Shown here in pieces: positions 18,280 through 28,664 of a stretch of 63,249 nucleotides of DNA. Under the pieces are notes generated by a model. That model was not told the DNA's origin. It made no database searches and was given only the letters and a program-made list of their open reading frames with translations. The first letter of the stretch is position 1; the number at the start of each line of letters is the position of its first letter. The DNA lies in NCBI GenBank assembly GCA_003279585.1, contig QCHH01000008.1, positions 1-63,249 of the forward strand. The letters are read 5' to 3'. The position numbers and the translations under genes are program-made. Source of the DNA: Prochlorococcus sp. AG-402-A08 (GTDB lineage Bacteria > Cyanobacteriota > Cyanobacteriia > PCC-6307 > Cyanobiaceae).

Positions 18280-19392
18280 TTAATGACCCTCTATTTTATG
18301 TCCAATCCATTCAGCACATGCTGGGGCTAACAAAATCCCATTGCGATAGTGACCTGTATTAATTAATAAACCAGGTTCTAATTGTTTTAATAAAGGAGAA
18401 GGTTCATTGATTGGTCTAGCTCTAATTCCGCTCCACTCATGTCTGACTATTGCATTTTTCATCCATTGTGGAGCATTATTTTTTAAATTTAACATTTCTT
18501 GTTTATATATTAGGCTTGCTTTAGAGCCTCTTTCCACAGTTGCTCCTATCAGCATTCGATATGGATGATGGTGTATAAAGTTTATAGATTGAAAATTTAA
18601 TATTGCAGGCCATTCTTTCTCATTCGCAATTTTTTTGTTTAATTCTAACTCAATAACTTGTCCTAAGATTGGCTCTAAAAGTATTTCATGACCTAATGGT
18701 TTCAATAATTTTTGAGTATTTAAAGCAGAACAAATGATGATATAATCTTGATTAATAGATTGATTATTTTCCAAATTTATATTCCAACTTTTATTATATA
18801 AATTATTATTTTTACTTATTCTAATAACATTTTTGTCGATTTTATTTATCTTGATTTGGTCAAGACTTTTCATTAGGGATTTTATTAATTTGATTGGATT
18901 TAATCGACCATCTTCATGAGATATTAATCCACCTATTAATTTTATCTCAAATATAGAATTCCAAAAATCTAAACAATTTTTATCTAAAAGTTCAATTCCA
19001 TAATTTTTTTTATCATTACTTAATTCGACCATAGATTGAAATTCTTGTTCAGAATTTGCTAGTTTAATTAATGGTTTTTCAAATATAAAATTTGATTCAG
19101 AATAGCTTATTTGAGTAAGCCATTCTTTCCATAACTTCATACTTTTATTTCTTAGTAAAAAAGCTCTTCCTTTTGATCTTTTATAGATATTTCCCATGAG
19201 AACACCCAAACTAGCTTGTGTTCCATTCTTTGGACTTAAATTATTAATTTCTGAGTTTACTATTGGGTCGATTAAATTTACTTTATAGCCTTTTTTCCCT
19301 AGGTGAAAGGCAGTTGTTATTCCTGCGATCCCACTCCCAATGACTGAGATTTCGGTTTCCTTTTTTTCTGCTTTTTGTCTATTCATTTGCAT
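18280..19392 (-). CDS. FAD-dependent amino-acid oxidase-like protein
   Basis: 370 aa of the DadA/ThiO-type family. An N-terminal FAD-binding GSGIAGITTAFHLGKKG lies near residue 18. A C-terminal HYRNGILLAPACAEWIG stretch is typical of the second FAD contact in glycine oxidases and D-amino acid dehydrogenases. The substrate is not predictable; ThiO-type glycine oxidase for thiamine synthesis is one option, but thiO-specific context is absent. It is divergent from purU. Confidence 0.8.
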   Translation of the reverse strand: MQMNRQKAEKKETEISVIGSGIAGITTAFHLGKKGYKVNLIDPIVNSEINNLSPKNGTQASLGVLMGNIYKRSKGRAFLLRNKSMKLWKEWLTQISYSESNFIFEKPLIKLANSEQEFQSMVELSNDKKNYGIELLDKNCLDFWNSIFEIKLIGGLISHEDGRLNPIKLIKSLMKSLDQIKINKIDKNVIRISKNNNLYNKSWNINLENNQSINQDYIIICSALNTQKLLKPLGHEILLEPILGQVIELELNKKIANEKEWPAILNFQSINFIHHHPYRMLIGATVERGSKASLIYKQEMLNLKNNAPQWMKNAIVRHEWSGIRARPINEPSPLLKQLEPGLLINTGHYRNGILLAPACAEWIGHKIEGH

Positions 19393-19466
19393 AGATGTTA
19401 TGAAATTTGCTTGTTAATTTTCAATGAGTGGTTTAAAAAAGAGAATAGTTTAAGGATATAGGTGTA

Positions 19467-20321
19467 GTGACCATCAAAACAGTTATCTTGCAGTTCATTT
19501 GTCCTGACAAGCCTGGACTTGTAAGTGATTTGGCAACTTGGATAGCAAGTAAAAATGGTAATATTAGACATGCTGATCACCATACAGATGCAGATGCAAA
19601 ATTGTTTCTCAGTCGCATTGAGTGGGATTTAGATGGATTTCTGCTTGATAAAAATCAAATCAAATCTGAAGTAATTTTACTCGAGCAGCGATTGAATGGA
19701 AAAGCAGTCTTGAGCTTCTCTGATGATTTTCCTAATGTTGCCATATTTGTTAGCAAGCAGAGTCATTGTTTGGTTGATCTTTTATGGAGAGTTAAGGCAG
19801 GCGAATTATGTATGAATGTCCCTTTAGTTATCTCAAATCATTCAGACTTAGAGGAAATTTGCTCAAGTTTTTCGATTCCTTTTAAGCTTGTAGTAGTAGA
19901 TAAAAATAATAAAGCAGATTCCGAAAGTAAAATTTTAGATTTATTAAATGAGTACAAAATTGATTTAGGTGTTCTGGCTAAATATATGCAAATTTTAAGT
20001 AGTTCATTTTTAGAGAAGTTTCCTCATCTAATTAATATTCATCATTCATTTCTTCCTGCTTTTAAAGGTGCTCAACCATATCATCAAGCTTGGGAAAGAG
20101 GGGTAAAATTAATTGGTGCAACAGCGCATTATGTTACTAAGGATCTTGATGCTGGTCCTATAATTGAACAGACTATATCTAATGTGAGTCATCGTGATGA
20201 AGTATCAGATTTAATAAGAAAGGGTAGAGATTTGGAGCGAGTCGCTTTAGCAAGATCTTTACGGTTGCATTTAAGAAGACAAGTTATTGTTTATAGAGGT
20301 AGAACAGCTGTATTTACATGA
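19467..20321 (+). CDS. purU: Formyltetrahydrofolate deformylase
   Basis: 284 aa. The N-terminal ACT domain (LQFICPDKPGLVSDLATWIA) is followed by a formyltransferase fold from about residue 90. Catalytic signature INIHHSFLPAFKGAQPYHQA and the downstream GATAHYV...DLDAGPII are intact, giving the Asn-His-Asp triad. It hydrolyses 10-formyl-THF to formate and THF. The start is a GTG at 19467 with AAGGAT upstream. Its stop overlaps the next gene start by 4 nt (ATGA), so the two are translationally coupled. Confidence 0.93.
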   Translation: MTIKTVILQFICPDKPGLVSDLATWIASKNGNIRHADHHTDADAKLFLSRIEWDLDGFLLDKNQIKSEVILLEQRLNGKAVLSFSDDFPNVAIFVSKQSHCLVDLLWRVKAGELCMNVPLVISNHSDLEEICSSFSIPFKLVVVDKNNKADSESKILDLLNEYKIDLGVLAKYMQILSSSFLEKFPHLINIHHSFLPAFKGAQPYHQAWERGVKLIGATAHYVTKDLDAGPIIEQTISNVSHRDEVSDLIRKGRDLERVALARSLRLHLRRQVIVYRGRTAVFT

Positions 20322-21637
20322 TTAATAATGCTTATTTACTAAATTTAAAAAATAATTTTTCAGACAATATTGGCTGGAGTTGTTTTCAATTAGGCGTCTT
20401 TTGTCTGCCGTCAAGTGCGTTAATTTCTTATATATTTTTGCTTGTAGCTCTTTTTGACGGAAGTTTTAAAAGAAGGGATCTCTATTTGAATGAATATTGG
20501 AATTATCCGTTAGTGCTTGTAACTGTATTGATGATAATTGGTTGTATTCGTTCTCATACTGGTTGGCTAGCTTGGCTTGGTCTTTTTAATTGGTTGCCAT
20601 TTTTCTGGTGTTTTTGGGGCTTGCAACCATATTTGTTAACCCCTGAAAGAAGAAAAAAATGTGCTTCTTGTCTTGTATTAGGAAGTCTCCCTGTTTTAAT
20701 AACTGGCTTTGGTCAGTTATGGCTTGGATGGGAGGGGCCTTGGGAGATTTTTGATGGTTTAATAATTTGGTTTATTTCTGCAGGAGGAGAGCCTCTAGGC
20801 AGATTGTCTGGGTTATTCGATTACGCGAATATCACTGCTGCATGGTTATCTGGAGTATGGCCATTCTGTTTGGCGTCCGTTCTTCATCCTTTTATTGTTG
20901 GAAGAAATCGAGCTATTCCCTGTGCTCTTTTAATTGCTTTTGTTTCAGCAATGATTTTGACTGATTCTCGAAATGCATGGGGTGCAATTTTTTTAGGTTT
21001 ACCATTAGTTTTTGGTTCAGCATCATGGATTTGGTTAATACCTTTAATGCTTATTTGTTTTCTTCCAGTGATAATTGCGGTTTTACCACCTTTTGATTTT
21101 GGAATTCAACAATTTGCAAGGAGTATTGTTCCTGAATCTATTTGGATGAGACTAAATGATATGCAATTTGTTGATACAAGACCTTTTGAAGCAACACGTA
21201 TTGGTCAATGGAAGATAGCACTTGATTTGATTTTTGATAAACCATGGTTGGGTTGGGGGGCAGCAGCTTTTTCAATTCTTTATCCTTTAAGGACAGGTTT
21301 ATCTCATGGTCACTCACACAATTTGCCTTTAGAATTAGCAATTAGCCATGGCATAGTAGTTTCATTGTTAATAAATATTTTTGTGTTTAGCTTGTTATTA
21401 ATTGCTTCCTTTTATAGAATATTTAATAATTTAAATTCTCAAAAAAATATAATAGTTGATCGAGCTTGGTGGACCTCTACTTTAATTCTTATTTGTTTTC
21501 ATGCCACAGATATTCCACTATTTGATAGCAGAATAAATATTTTAGGTTGGATATTATTGATAGGTCTTAGATGCATGATCTATAATTCTACAAGCTATAA
21601 TATTTCATTAAAAAAATTTAAAAAAGTTTTATATTAA
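20318..21637 (+). CDS. O-antigen ligase/IctB-like membrane protein
   Basis: 439 aa with about ten hydrophobic segments and a large loop before the final helices, the plan of the Wzy/WaaL O-antigen ligase superfamily. The motif RIGQWKIALDLIFDKPWLGWGAAAF followed by HGHSHNLPLELAISHG (conserved His) is characteristic. Relatives have been annotated as inorganic-carbon protein IctB, but the fold does not settle function; surface polysaccharide ligation is equally likely. It overlaps purU by 4 nt upstream and the convergent ClC gene by 9 nt. Confidence 0.8.
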   Translation: MINNAYLLNLKNNFSDNIGWSCFQLGVFCLPSSALISYIFLLVALFDGSFKRRDLYLNEYWNYPLVLVTVLMIIGCIRSHTGWLAWLGLFNWLPFFWCFWGLQPYLLTPERRKKCASCLVLGSLPVLITGFGQLWLGWEGPWEIFDGLIIWFISAGGEPLGRLSGLFDYANITAAWLSGVWPFCLASVLHPFIVGRNRAIPCALLIAFVSAMILTDSRNAWGAIFLGLPLVFGSASWIWLIPLMLICFLPVIIAVLPPFDFGIQQFARSIVPESIWMRLNDMQFVDTRPFEATRIGQWKIALDLIFDKPWLGWGAAAFSILYPLRTGLSHGHSHNLPLELAISHGIVVSLLINIFVFSLLLIASFYRIFNNLNSQKNIIVDRAWWTSTLILICFHATDIPLFDSRINILGWILLIGLRCMIYNSTSYNISLKKFKKVLY

Positions 21638-22981
21638 TTCTTCTTGTTCAATTGTAATTTGTCTTTCATAAATTGAATGCTCATTAAATATTCTGGCAGT
21701 TAAAAAACTAGCTATACATGTAATCAATAGTGGTTTGAGTATCAAAAGATTTTTAGTTAATGCGAAAGCTAAAAACATTGCTGTTAAGGGTGTCCTTGAG
21801 CATCCAGCTACAAATCCGCCCATCCCTGCAAAAATATATGTAGTTGGTACATGTCCCGTAAATGCCTCTAACCCTATACCACTTGCCAAACCTATCGCCC
21901 CTCCCAGGGTGAGCATTGGATAAAATAAACCACCTGGAGCTCCAGAGGCTGCTGCTAAACCAGAAGCAAAAAATAAAACTAAAAATATACTTATTGCGAG
22001 CGTAAAACTACTACTTTCATTAACAATAATTTTTTGCAGTCCTTCAATGTTGTGAAAAGTTTCAGGAATGATTGAATACATTGAGCCAAGCAATAATCCG
22101 GATAAACTCATTCTTTGAACAGTTTTGTTTCTAAACCATTTGTTCCCTAGAACTTGCATCTTTAAAATATATTGACAATATATTTCTGCTAAGAATCCAA
22201 GTAAGATTCCTAAAAATATTAGGTATAAAAGATCTATCGGGAAGAATTCGATTACTGGTGTATATGCTCTCTCTAATTGAAAACCTAAATTATTAACAAA
22301 TCCACCAGCTTTTTCATCTAGTCCAATCGCCTGCAAAATATCAGCGCAACTATCGGCCCAGAATGTTGTTACTACTACTAGCAGAAGTACTACTGGTCTG
22401 GCTGAATTTAGAAGTTCTTCAATTGCATAGACAAAGCCTCCAATAGGGGCACTAAAAATCGCTGCAATTCCCGCTCCTCCTCCTGCTGCAACTATGACTC
22501 TGCGAAATGAAATAGGAGCTTTTAGCCATTTTGCCATTTTCCAGGCAACAGATCCTCCCATTTGTACTGCTGGCCCTTCTGGACCTAGTGGAAATCCACT
22601 GCCAATAGAAATTATTCCAGCAAATAGTTTTACTATTCCAACTCTTAATCCCATAGGGACTGGCTTGTGGCGAAGAAATGCAATGATGTGACTTACTCCT
22701 GCCCCTTTTGCTGCAGGGGCAAAATTTTTAATGAGTGATCCTGAAATCAAGCCTCCTAATGCTCCTAAAATTGGTAAAACTATCCACCTAGGCATATATG
22801 CAAGAAGTTTTGACCGATAATCTTCTAATGCATGAATTCCAGTTTTAAATAATATTCCCGTTAGTGCTGCTCCTAAACCTGTAAGTATGAGAGCAAGAAT
22901 TACATTTAGCCATTTCCTTTGAAGAAGTTTTTTTATGCTTTGACTTGATTTCTTTTGAATGGGATTTTGACTTTTGATCAT
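21629..22981 (-). CDS. ClC-family chloride channel/antiporter
   Basis: 450 aa membrane protein. Selectivity-filter motifs are recognisable: GSGFPLGPEGP (GxxxPEGP, with the gating glutamate present), the helix with GGGAGIAAIFSAPIGG, and SGAPGGLFYPML (GxFxP). The retained gating glutamate suits H+/Cl- exchange. No C-terminal CBS domains follow, as in many short bacterial members. Its end overlaps the convergent O-antigen-ligase-like gene. Confidence 0.92.
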   Translation of the reverse strand: MIKSQNPIQKKSSQSIKKLLQRKWLNVILALILTGLGAALTGILFKTGIHALEDYRSKLLAYMPRWIVLPILGALGGLISGSLIKNFAPAAKGAGVSHIIAFLRHKPVPMGLRVGIVKLFAGIISIGSGFPLGPEGPAVQMGGSVAWKMAKWLKAPISFRRVIVAAGGGAGIAAIFSAPIGGFVYAIEELLNSARPVVLLLVVVTTFWADSCADILQAIGLDEKAGGFVNNLGFQLERAYTPVIEFFPIDLLYLIFLGILLGFLAEIYCQYILKMQVLGNKWFRNKTVQRMSLSGLLLGSMYSIIPETFHNIEGLQKIIVNESSSFTLAISIFLVLFFASGLAAASGAPGGLFYPMLTLGGAIGLASGIGLEAFTGHVPTTYIFAGMGGFVAGCSRTPLTAMFLAFALTKNLLILKPLLITCIASFLTARIFNEHSIYERQITIEQEELI

Positions 22982-22991
22982 CTAACTCAAT

Positions 22992-25592
22992 TTAGGTTTG
23001 AAAAATAGAGGCCTCTTCTTCTTTTGTTATTACACGGCCATCTTCGATAAAGTTCGGTATTTCATCAAAGTTTAAGTATCTGTATATTTCGTCAGTTAAA
23101 GGGGAAACTTTTTTGGAAGCTATTGCAAGATATTCATCAGTTGTAGGTATATGACCCAACAAAGCGCAAACAGCGGCTAGCTCTGCACTTCCTAAGAAAA
23201 CCTGAGCTCCTTTCCCTAATCTGTTGTTGAAATTTCTTGTACTGGTTGAGAAAACAGTTGAATTATCTTTTACACGTGCTTGATTGCCCATACATAGAGA
23301 ACAACCAGGCATTTCCATTCGGCTACCAGCCTTTTCAAAGATCTCGTAATATCCTTCTTTTTTCAAAATTTCCTCGTCCATGCGTGTTGGTGGACATACC
23401 CATAATCGTGCTGCTATCTGCCCTTCTTCTTCGAGAATTTTTGCAGCGGCTCGATAATGACCAATATTAGTCATACATGAACCAATAAAAACTTCTTCAA
23501 TGGGTGTCCCTGCGACTTCGCTTAAAAGTTTGACGTTATCAGGATCATTTGGACAAGCTAAAACAGGTTCTTTGAGTTCATTCAAGTCTATTTCGATGAT
23601 TTCTGAGTATTGAGCATTTGAGTCCGCTGATAGTAAATTTGGCTTTTTTAACCAATCTTCCATTTCTTTAATTCTTCTACTTATTGTTCTTGCGTCTTTA
23701 TATCCCCTAGCAATCATATTTTTAAGTAAAACAATATTGCTTTTTAAATATTCACTGATTGTTGATTCAGAGAGTTGAATAGTACATCCAGCACAAGATC
23801 TTTCTGCACTTGCATCAGTCAACTCAAAGGCTTGCTCTAATTTTAGGTTTGGTAAACCTTCAATTTCTAATATTTTTCCATTAAACACATTCATTTTGTT
23901 CTCTTTCGCGACGGTTAGAAGACCTTGTTTTATAGCCATCCATGGAATGGCATTAACTACATCTCTTAAAGTGACGCCAGTTTGTAAAGATCCTTTAAAA
24001 CTTACAAGAACTGACTCCGGCATATCTAAAGGCATGGAACCTATGGCTGCAGCAAATGCCACAACTCCCGAACCTCCTGGAAATGAGATGCCCAATGGGA
24101 ACCGAGTATGACTATCGCCACCTGTCCCGACTGTGTCCGGCAAAAGCATCCTATTTAGCCAACTGTGAATAATTCCATCACCAGGTTTTAATGCTATTCC
24201 TCCTCTCTCAGCAAAAAAATCAGGGAGTTCTTTTTGAGTTTTGATATCAACGGGCTTGGGATATGCTGCTGTATGACAGAAACTCTGCATAACTAAATCA
24301 GCAGAAAATCCTAAACAGGCTAATTCTTTCATTTCATCTCTAGTCATCGGACCAGTAGTATCTTGACTACCAACTGTTGTCATTATTGGCTCACAACTTG
24401 CACCAGGGAGAACGCCTTCTAAACCGCAAGCTTTTCCAACTATTTTTTGAGCTTGTGTAAACCCATGTTTTGATGCAGGAGGCTGACCCGGACGAATAAA
24501 AAGAGTAGAGGGAGTAAGTTTTAATTTGGTTCTAACTTTGTCTGTCAAAGCGCGTCCAATCATTAAAGGAATTCGCCCACCTGCTCTTACTTCATCAGTA
24601 ATAGTTTGTGGTTTTAATTCAAATTTTGATAGAAGTTCTCCACTGTTTATCTCATTTTTACTTCTTTTTATTTCTCCTTTGTAAGGGAAAATAGTAATTA
24701 CATCTCCTGTTTTTAGATTGCTTACATCGCATTCAATTGGAAGTGCGCCTGAATCTTCAGCAGTATTAAAGAAAATAGGAGCAATTTTTCCTCCTATTAC
24801 AACTCCACCCCCTCGTTTATTTGGTACGAAGGGTATGTCTTGTCCTGTATGCCAAAGGACAGAGTTTATTGCTGATTTTCGTGAGCTTCCTGTTCCAACT
24901 ACATCGCCAACATATGCAATAGCATGTCCTTTCTTTTTTAATTTTTCAATAGTGCTTAAACCATTTGGATCTCGAGTTTCTAGCATTGCTAGAGCATGCA
25001 AAGGAATATCTGGTCTTGTTGTGGCATGAGTTGCTGGAGAGAGGTCGTCTGTATTTGTTTCTCCCTCAACTTTAAATACTGTTACTGTTATTTCTTCAGC
25101 TAAAGGTTGTTTATTGGTGAACCATTCTCCATTGGACCAGCTATTTATAACTTTTTCTGCATAAATATTATTTTTAGCTAATTCAAAAATGTCGTTTAAA
25201 GCATCATAAACTAAAAGAGTATTACAAAGTGCATTAGATGCTGAGGCTGCTAAATCTTTATTATTAGATTTTAGTATTTCAATTAATGCTGCAACATTAT
25301 ATCCGCCAATCATTGTACCCAAAAGTTCAGTTGCTTTTAAAGGACTTACTAATGGACTCTTTGATTCTTCTTGAGCAATTGAGCTAAGCCAACTGGCTTT
25401 GATATAAGAGGCTTGATCAACTCCAGGAGGAATTCGATTGATAAGAAGATCAAGTAAGAAGTTTTGATCGATTTCTTTATCTGGCTTTTCTAACAACTCT
25501 GTTAAAGCTTGAGTCTGTTTTGCATCTAAAGGAAGCGGAGGGATCCCTAACGCTTCTCTTTCTGCAACATGTGATAAATAATTTTTTAGCAT
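22992..25592 (-). CDS. acnB: Aconitate hydratase B
   Basis: 866 aa. It interconverts citrate and isocitrate, in cyanobacteria mainly feeding 2-oxoglutarate for ammonium assimilation. The N-terminal HEAT-like AcnB domain, then the swivel domain ([15 protein letters not shown]), then the core with [4Fe-4S] cysteines at ERSCAGCT and [10 protein letters not shown] are in the AcnB order. [15 protein letters not shown] also matches. Length is normal. It is divergent from the DAHP synthase gene with about 150 bp between, where both promoters must lie. Confidence 0.96.
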   Translation of the reverse strand: MLKNYLSHVAEREALGIPPLPLDAKQTQALTELLEKPDKEIDQNFLLDLLINRIPPGVDQASYIKASWLSSIAQEESKSPLVSPLKATELLGTMIGGYNVAALIEILKSNNKDLAASASNALCNTLLVYDALNDIFELAKNNIYAEKVINSWSNGEWFTNKQPLAEEITVTVFKVEGETNTDDLSPATHATTRPDIPLHALAMLETRDPNGLSTIEKLKKKGHAIAYVGDVVGTGSSRKSAINSVLWHTGQDIPFVPNKRGGGVVIGGKIAPIFFNTAEDSGALPIECDVSNLKTGDVITIFPYKGEIKRSKNEINSGELLSKFELKPQTITDEVRAGGRIPLMIGRALTDKVRTKLKLTPSTLFIRPGQPPASKHGFTQAQKIVGKACGLEGVLPGASCEPIMTTVGSQDTTGPMTRDEMKELACLGFSADLVMQSFCHTAAYPKPVDIKTQKELPDFFAERGGIALKPGDGIIHSWLNRMLLPDTVGTGGDSHTRFPLGISFPGGSGVVAFAAAIGSMPLDMPESVLVSFKGSLQTGVTLRDVVNAIPWMAIKQGLLTVAKENKMNVFNGKILEIEGLPNLKLEQAFELTDASAERSCAGCTIQLSESTISEYLKSNIVLLKNMIARGYKDARTISRRIKEMEDWLKKPNLLSADSNAQYSEIIEIDLNELKEPVLACPNDPDNVKLLSEVAGTPIEEVFIGSCMTNIGHYRAAAKILEEEGQIAARLWVCPPTRMDEEILKKEGYYEIFEKAGSRMEMPGCSLCMGNQARVKDNSTVFSTSTRNFNNRLGKGAQVFLGSAELAAVCALLGHIPTTDEYLAIASKKVSPLTDEIYRYLNFDEIPNFIEDGRVITKEEEASIFQT

Positions 25593-25745
25593 TTTTAAAT
25601 CTCAATGGAGAATGTTTTTGAGTGAGAGCCTTTTGTTTTCATTGTTTACAACTGCATGTTTCTTGAACAAACATTCAGATAATGCAACTTATTACCCCCC
25701 TATGACTGATACTTCTCTAATCTTATATCTATGATCACGTTTTAA

Positions 25746-26816
25746 ATGTCCACCTCATCATATTTTTCAATGGTGGATAGCACCTCTGACCTTCATGTGG
25801 TCGAGACTCGTCCATTAATGTCACCAGCGTTACTTCATAGAGATTTGCCTTTAGATAAGGCGGCCTCAGAAGTTGTTGCTACTACTCGTAAAAAGATTCA
25901 ATCAATTCTTCATGGTATTGATCAAAGAATTTTGGTGATTGTCGGACCATGTTCGGTTCATGATGTTGATGCTGCTATTGAATATGCAAATCGTTTAGCT
26001 CCATTGAGGAAGAAATATAGTCAGCATCTAGAAATTGTTATGCGTGTTTATTTTGAGAAACCTCGCACAACTGTTGGTTGGAAAGGACTTATTAATGACC
26101 CTCATCTTGATGATTCTTACGATATAAATACTGGTTTAAGAAAAGCAAGAGGTTTATTGCTTGATTTAGCCCAAAAAGGAATGCCTGCAGCAACTGAATT
26201 ACTTGATCCAGTTGTTCCTCAATATATTGCTGATTTGATTAGTTGGACTGCTATTGGAGCAAGAACAACAGAGAGCCAGACTCATCGAGAAATGGCTTCT
26301 GGATTATCAATGCCGGTTGGTTATAAGAATGGTACTGACGGGACAGCAACGATTGCGATTAATGCAATGCAAGCGGCTTCAAAACCTCATCATTTTTTAG
26401 GAATTAATAAAGATGGTCACGCTTCGATAGTGAGTACTACTGGCAATCCAGATGGTCATCTTGTTCTACGAGGTGGTAAGAATGGAACTAATTATCATCT
26501 TGATGCAATTAATTTAATTGCAGATGAATTAGCACAATTTAATATGCCTGGAAGAGTCATGGTTGATTGTAGTCATGGCAACTCAAATAAAGATTTTCGT
26601 AGACAATCAGAAGTTTTACGGGATGTTGCGTCACAGTTAAAAGGTGGATCCACAAATGTAATGGGCGTAATGATTGAAAGTCATCTTGTTGAGGGTAATC
26701 AGAAATTAAATTCAGATCTGTCAAAACTGACGTATGGGCAAAGCGTTACGGATGCATGCATAAACTTTTCTACAACTGAAGTTTTATTAGAGGAACTAGC
26801 TCAATCAGTAAAATAA
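25746..26816 (+). CDS. aroG: DAHP synthase, AroF/G/H type
   Basis: 356 aa class I 3-deoxy-7-phosphoheptulonate synthase. It condenses phosphoenolpyruvate and erythrose-4-phosphate at the entry of the shikimate pathway. Motifs: VGPCSVHD, MRVYFEKPRTTVGWKGLINDP split over two stretches, GARTTESQTHREMASGLSMPVGYKNGTDG split likewise, and the metal-binding MVDCSHGNSNK. The exact paralogue class by feedback inhibitor cannot be assigned. It ends 14 bp before the convergent phytol-kinase-like gene. Confidence 0.94.
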   Translation: MSTSSYFSMVDSTSDLHVVETRPLMSPALLHRDLPLDKAASEVVATTRKKIQSILHGIDQRILVIVGPCSVHDVDAAIEYANRLAPLRKKYSQHLEIVMRVYFEKPRTTVGWKGLINDPHLDDSYDINTGLRKARGLLLDLAQKGMPAATELLDPVVPQYIADLISWTAIGARTTESQTHREMASGLSMPVGYKNGTDGTATIAINAMQAASKPHHFLGINKDGHASIVSTTGNPDGHLVLRGGKNGTNYHLDAINLIADELAQFNMPGRVMVDCSHGNSNKDFRRQSEVLRDVASQLKGGSTNVMGVMIESHLVEGNQKLNSDLSKLTYGQSVTDACINFSTTEVLLEELAQSVK

Positions 26817-26830
26817 ATTTAGTTAGTTTT

Positions 26831-27484
26831 TTATATTCCTACCAACCATATCCCTATACAAGTTACTCCAATAGGAACAGTTAAATTGTCAATACCCCAA
26901 GGACTTATCTGTTCTAAAAAAGTTGCTATTAATGAAATGACTAAAATTTCTAGCGGCTGTATACCTAAAGTATTAGTTGCAGAGATAATAGAAGTCGTTA
27001 TAGCTACTACTGATCCCATCGTTAATGTTCCAACAAGCGATTTTGTTTGACCCAGGATTGACCATTTAGGAGAGTTAATAGACCTGCCGATTAAACCTGC
27101 TAATCCATCACCAAAAGCCATTGATAGCACTCCTATGGAAATAGATGATGCATAGAGAGGCCAAAAAAGTAAAAGTAAAAGTGTGATACTCATACCATAT
27201 GCAATTGTTCCAAAACTTTTTCTTTCGATATCCTCAATGGCTGGTAATAAACGATATTGATAATTAACACCTAAGGCTATGGTGATCAATAATGCAGTTA
27301 AGAAAGCTATATTTTTTGGAATATCAAATAACCATGCAAAAAGAATTACAGGTCCTGTTCCAATATGAATGATTTTTCTACTTAACTCTTCTTTTTTAGG
27401 AAAATATCTTTTACATAAAAAAGCGATTGATAAAATTATAATTATCCATAATGCAATAACAAAAATAGCTATTTGAATAGGCAA
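26831..27484 (-). CDS. Phytol/dolichol kinase-like membrane protein
   Basis: 217 aa with six or seven hydrophobic segments. EELSRKIIHIGTGPVI near the N terminus, FGDGLAGLIGR in the middle and QTKSLVGTLTM match the polyprenol kinase family (VTE5/FOLK, CDP-alcohol type). In cyanobacteria the likely role is phosphorylating phytol for tocopherol or chlorophyll salvage. The start is TTG, 3 nt after the sigma factor stop, so it is in an operon with that gene. Confidence 0.78.
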   Translation of the reverse strand: MPIQIAIFVIALWIIIILSIAFLCKRYFPKKEELSRKIIHIGTGPVILFAWLFDIPKNIAFLTALLITIALGVNYQYRLLPAIEDIERKSFGTIAYGMSITLLLLLFWPLYASSISIGVLSMAFGDGLAGLIGRSINSPKWSILGQTKSLVGTLTMGSVVAITTSIISATNTLGIQPLEILVISLIATFLEQISPWGIDNLTVPIGVTCIGIWLVGI

Positions 27485-27487
27485 CGT

Positions 27488-28510
27488 TTAAGCAGCATTT
27501 TGGCGAGTAGTCATTACCCTCAATTTTAAAATTGCTTTTGCCTCAAGTTGTCTTACACGCTCTCTCGAAACATTTATTTGTCTTCCAATTTCAGCAAGAG
27601 TAAGTGGTTCTTCTCCATCGAGGCCAAAGCGTAGTCTCATGATTTTTTGCTCTCTCTCATTTAATTGAGATAACCATCCTCCAAGGTGTTCTTTTTGAAT
27701 ACTTCTATCCATCCCTTCCATGGGCTCATCAGAATTTGGGTCTGGGATGAGTTCTCCAAGAGTACTACGATCTTCTTCGCCTCTTGCGTGAGCATCAAGA
27801 GACGCGCATGGCGCACTTTGCGACACTAGATCTTCTAGATCTTGAGGCTCGATTCCCATTGCGTTTGCTAGCTCTAGTCTATTTGGCTGCCTACCAAATC
27901 GATGAGATAATTCACGCGATATACGGCGCATTTTTGAAAGTTTTTCGCTGATATGTATCGGCAGTCGAATAGTTCGAGCACTGTTATCAATGGCACGAGT
28001 CATGCCTTGTCTTATCCACCAGTATGCGTAGGTTGAGAATTTATAACCCATTGCAGGATCAAATTTATCAACAGCTCTTTCTAACCCAATTGCACCTTCT
28101 TGAACTAAATCCAGTAATTCGAGACCTTGATTTTGATATTTTTTTGCAACGCTTACGACAAGTCTCAGATTCGCAGCCATCATGCGATCTCTTGCGCGCT
28201 TACCCATTTTTATTTTGTGTTTCTGACGGGTAGAGCGTTGTTCAAGAGGAAGACTCAACAAATCTTTCATTTGTTGCACGTGATGAGCAAGTTCGATTTC
28301 TTCTGCAGGAGTAAGAAGTGGGACTCTTCCAATACTTGTGAGATAGAAACCTATCGCATCAGTTGCTAAGCGATTACTTTGTCTTTTAGAACTTCGAGAT
28401 TTTTGACTACTTACATTTGATGTAGATAGTTTTTGATTTGTGCTTGCCGAATTGGACTTATCTGATGAAACATCAGAAATTTCCTTGGCAGATTCCAGCG
28501 GGATCCCCAT
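27488..28510 (-). CDS. Group 2 sigma-70 factor
   Basis: About 340 aa from the ATG at 28510 (a GTG directly before it is also possible). A Ser-rich N-terminal 45 residues precede region 1.2 (DAIGFYLTSIGRVPLLTPAEEIELA), region 2 (ANLRLVVSVAKKYQNQGLELLDLVQEG, FSTYAYWWIRQGMTRAI), region 3, and the region 4.2 helix-turn-helix LTLAEIGRQINVSRERVRQLE. It lacks the long acidic N terminus of the principal SigA and differs in region 1.2, so it is an alternative (group 2) sigma factor. Target promoters cannot be told. It is probably co-transcribed with the downstream kinase-like gene. Confidence 0.9.
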   Translation of the reverse strand: MGIPLESAKEISDVSSDKSNSASTNQKLSTSNVSSQKSRSSKRQSNRLATDAIGFYLTSIGRVPLLTPAEEIELAHHVQQMKDLLSLPLEQRSTRQKHKIKMGKRARDRMMAANLRLVVSVAKKYQNQGLELLDLVQEGAIGLERAVDKFDPAMGYKFSTYAYWWIRQGMTRAIDNSARTIRLPIHISEKLSKMRRISRELSHRFGRQPNRLELANAMGIEPQDLEDLVSQSAPCASLDAHARGEEDRSTLGELIPDPNSDEPMEGMDRSIQKEHLGGWLSQLNEREQKIMRLRFGLDGEEPLTLAEIGRQINVSRERVRQLEAKAILKLRVMTTRQNAA

Positions 28511-28664
28511 CACCCTGGCCTCTTGAAATTAGATTTATTAAGAAGTTAGCACTTATAAGGAGAAGTTGACTAATTGAAACGAAAAATTCATGACTTTTTG
28601 CCTAATTAGGTATAAAGCGCATCAAAAAAATAGATTAAATGTTTTGAAAAAAAGTTTGAGATTT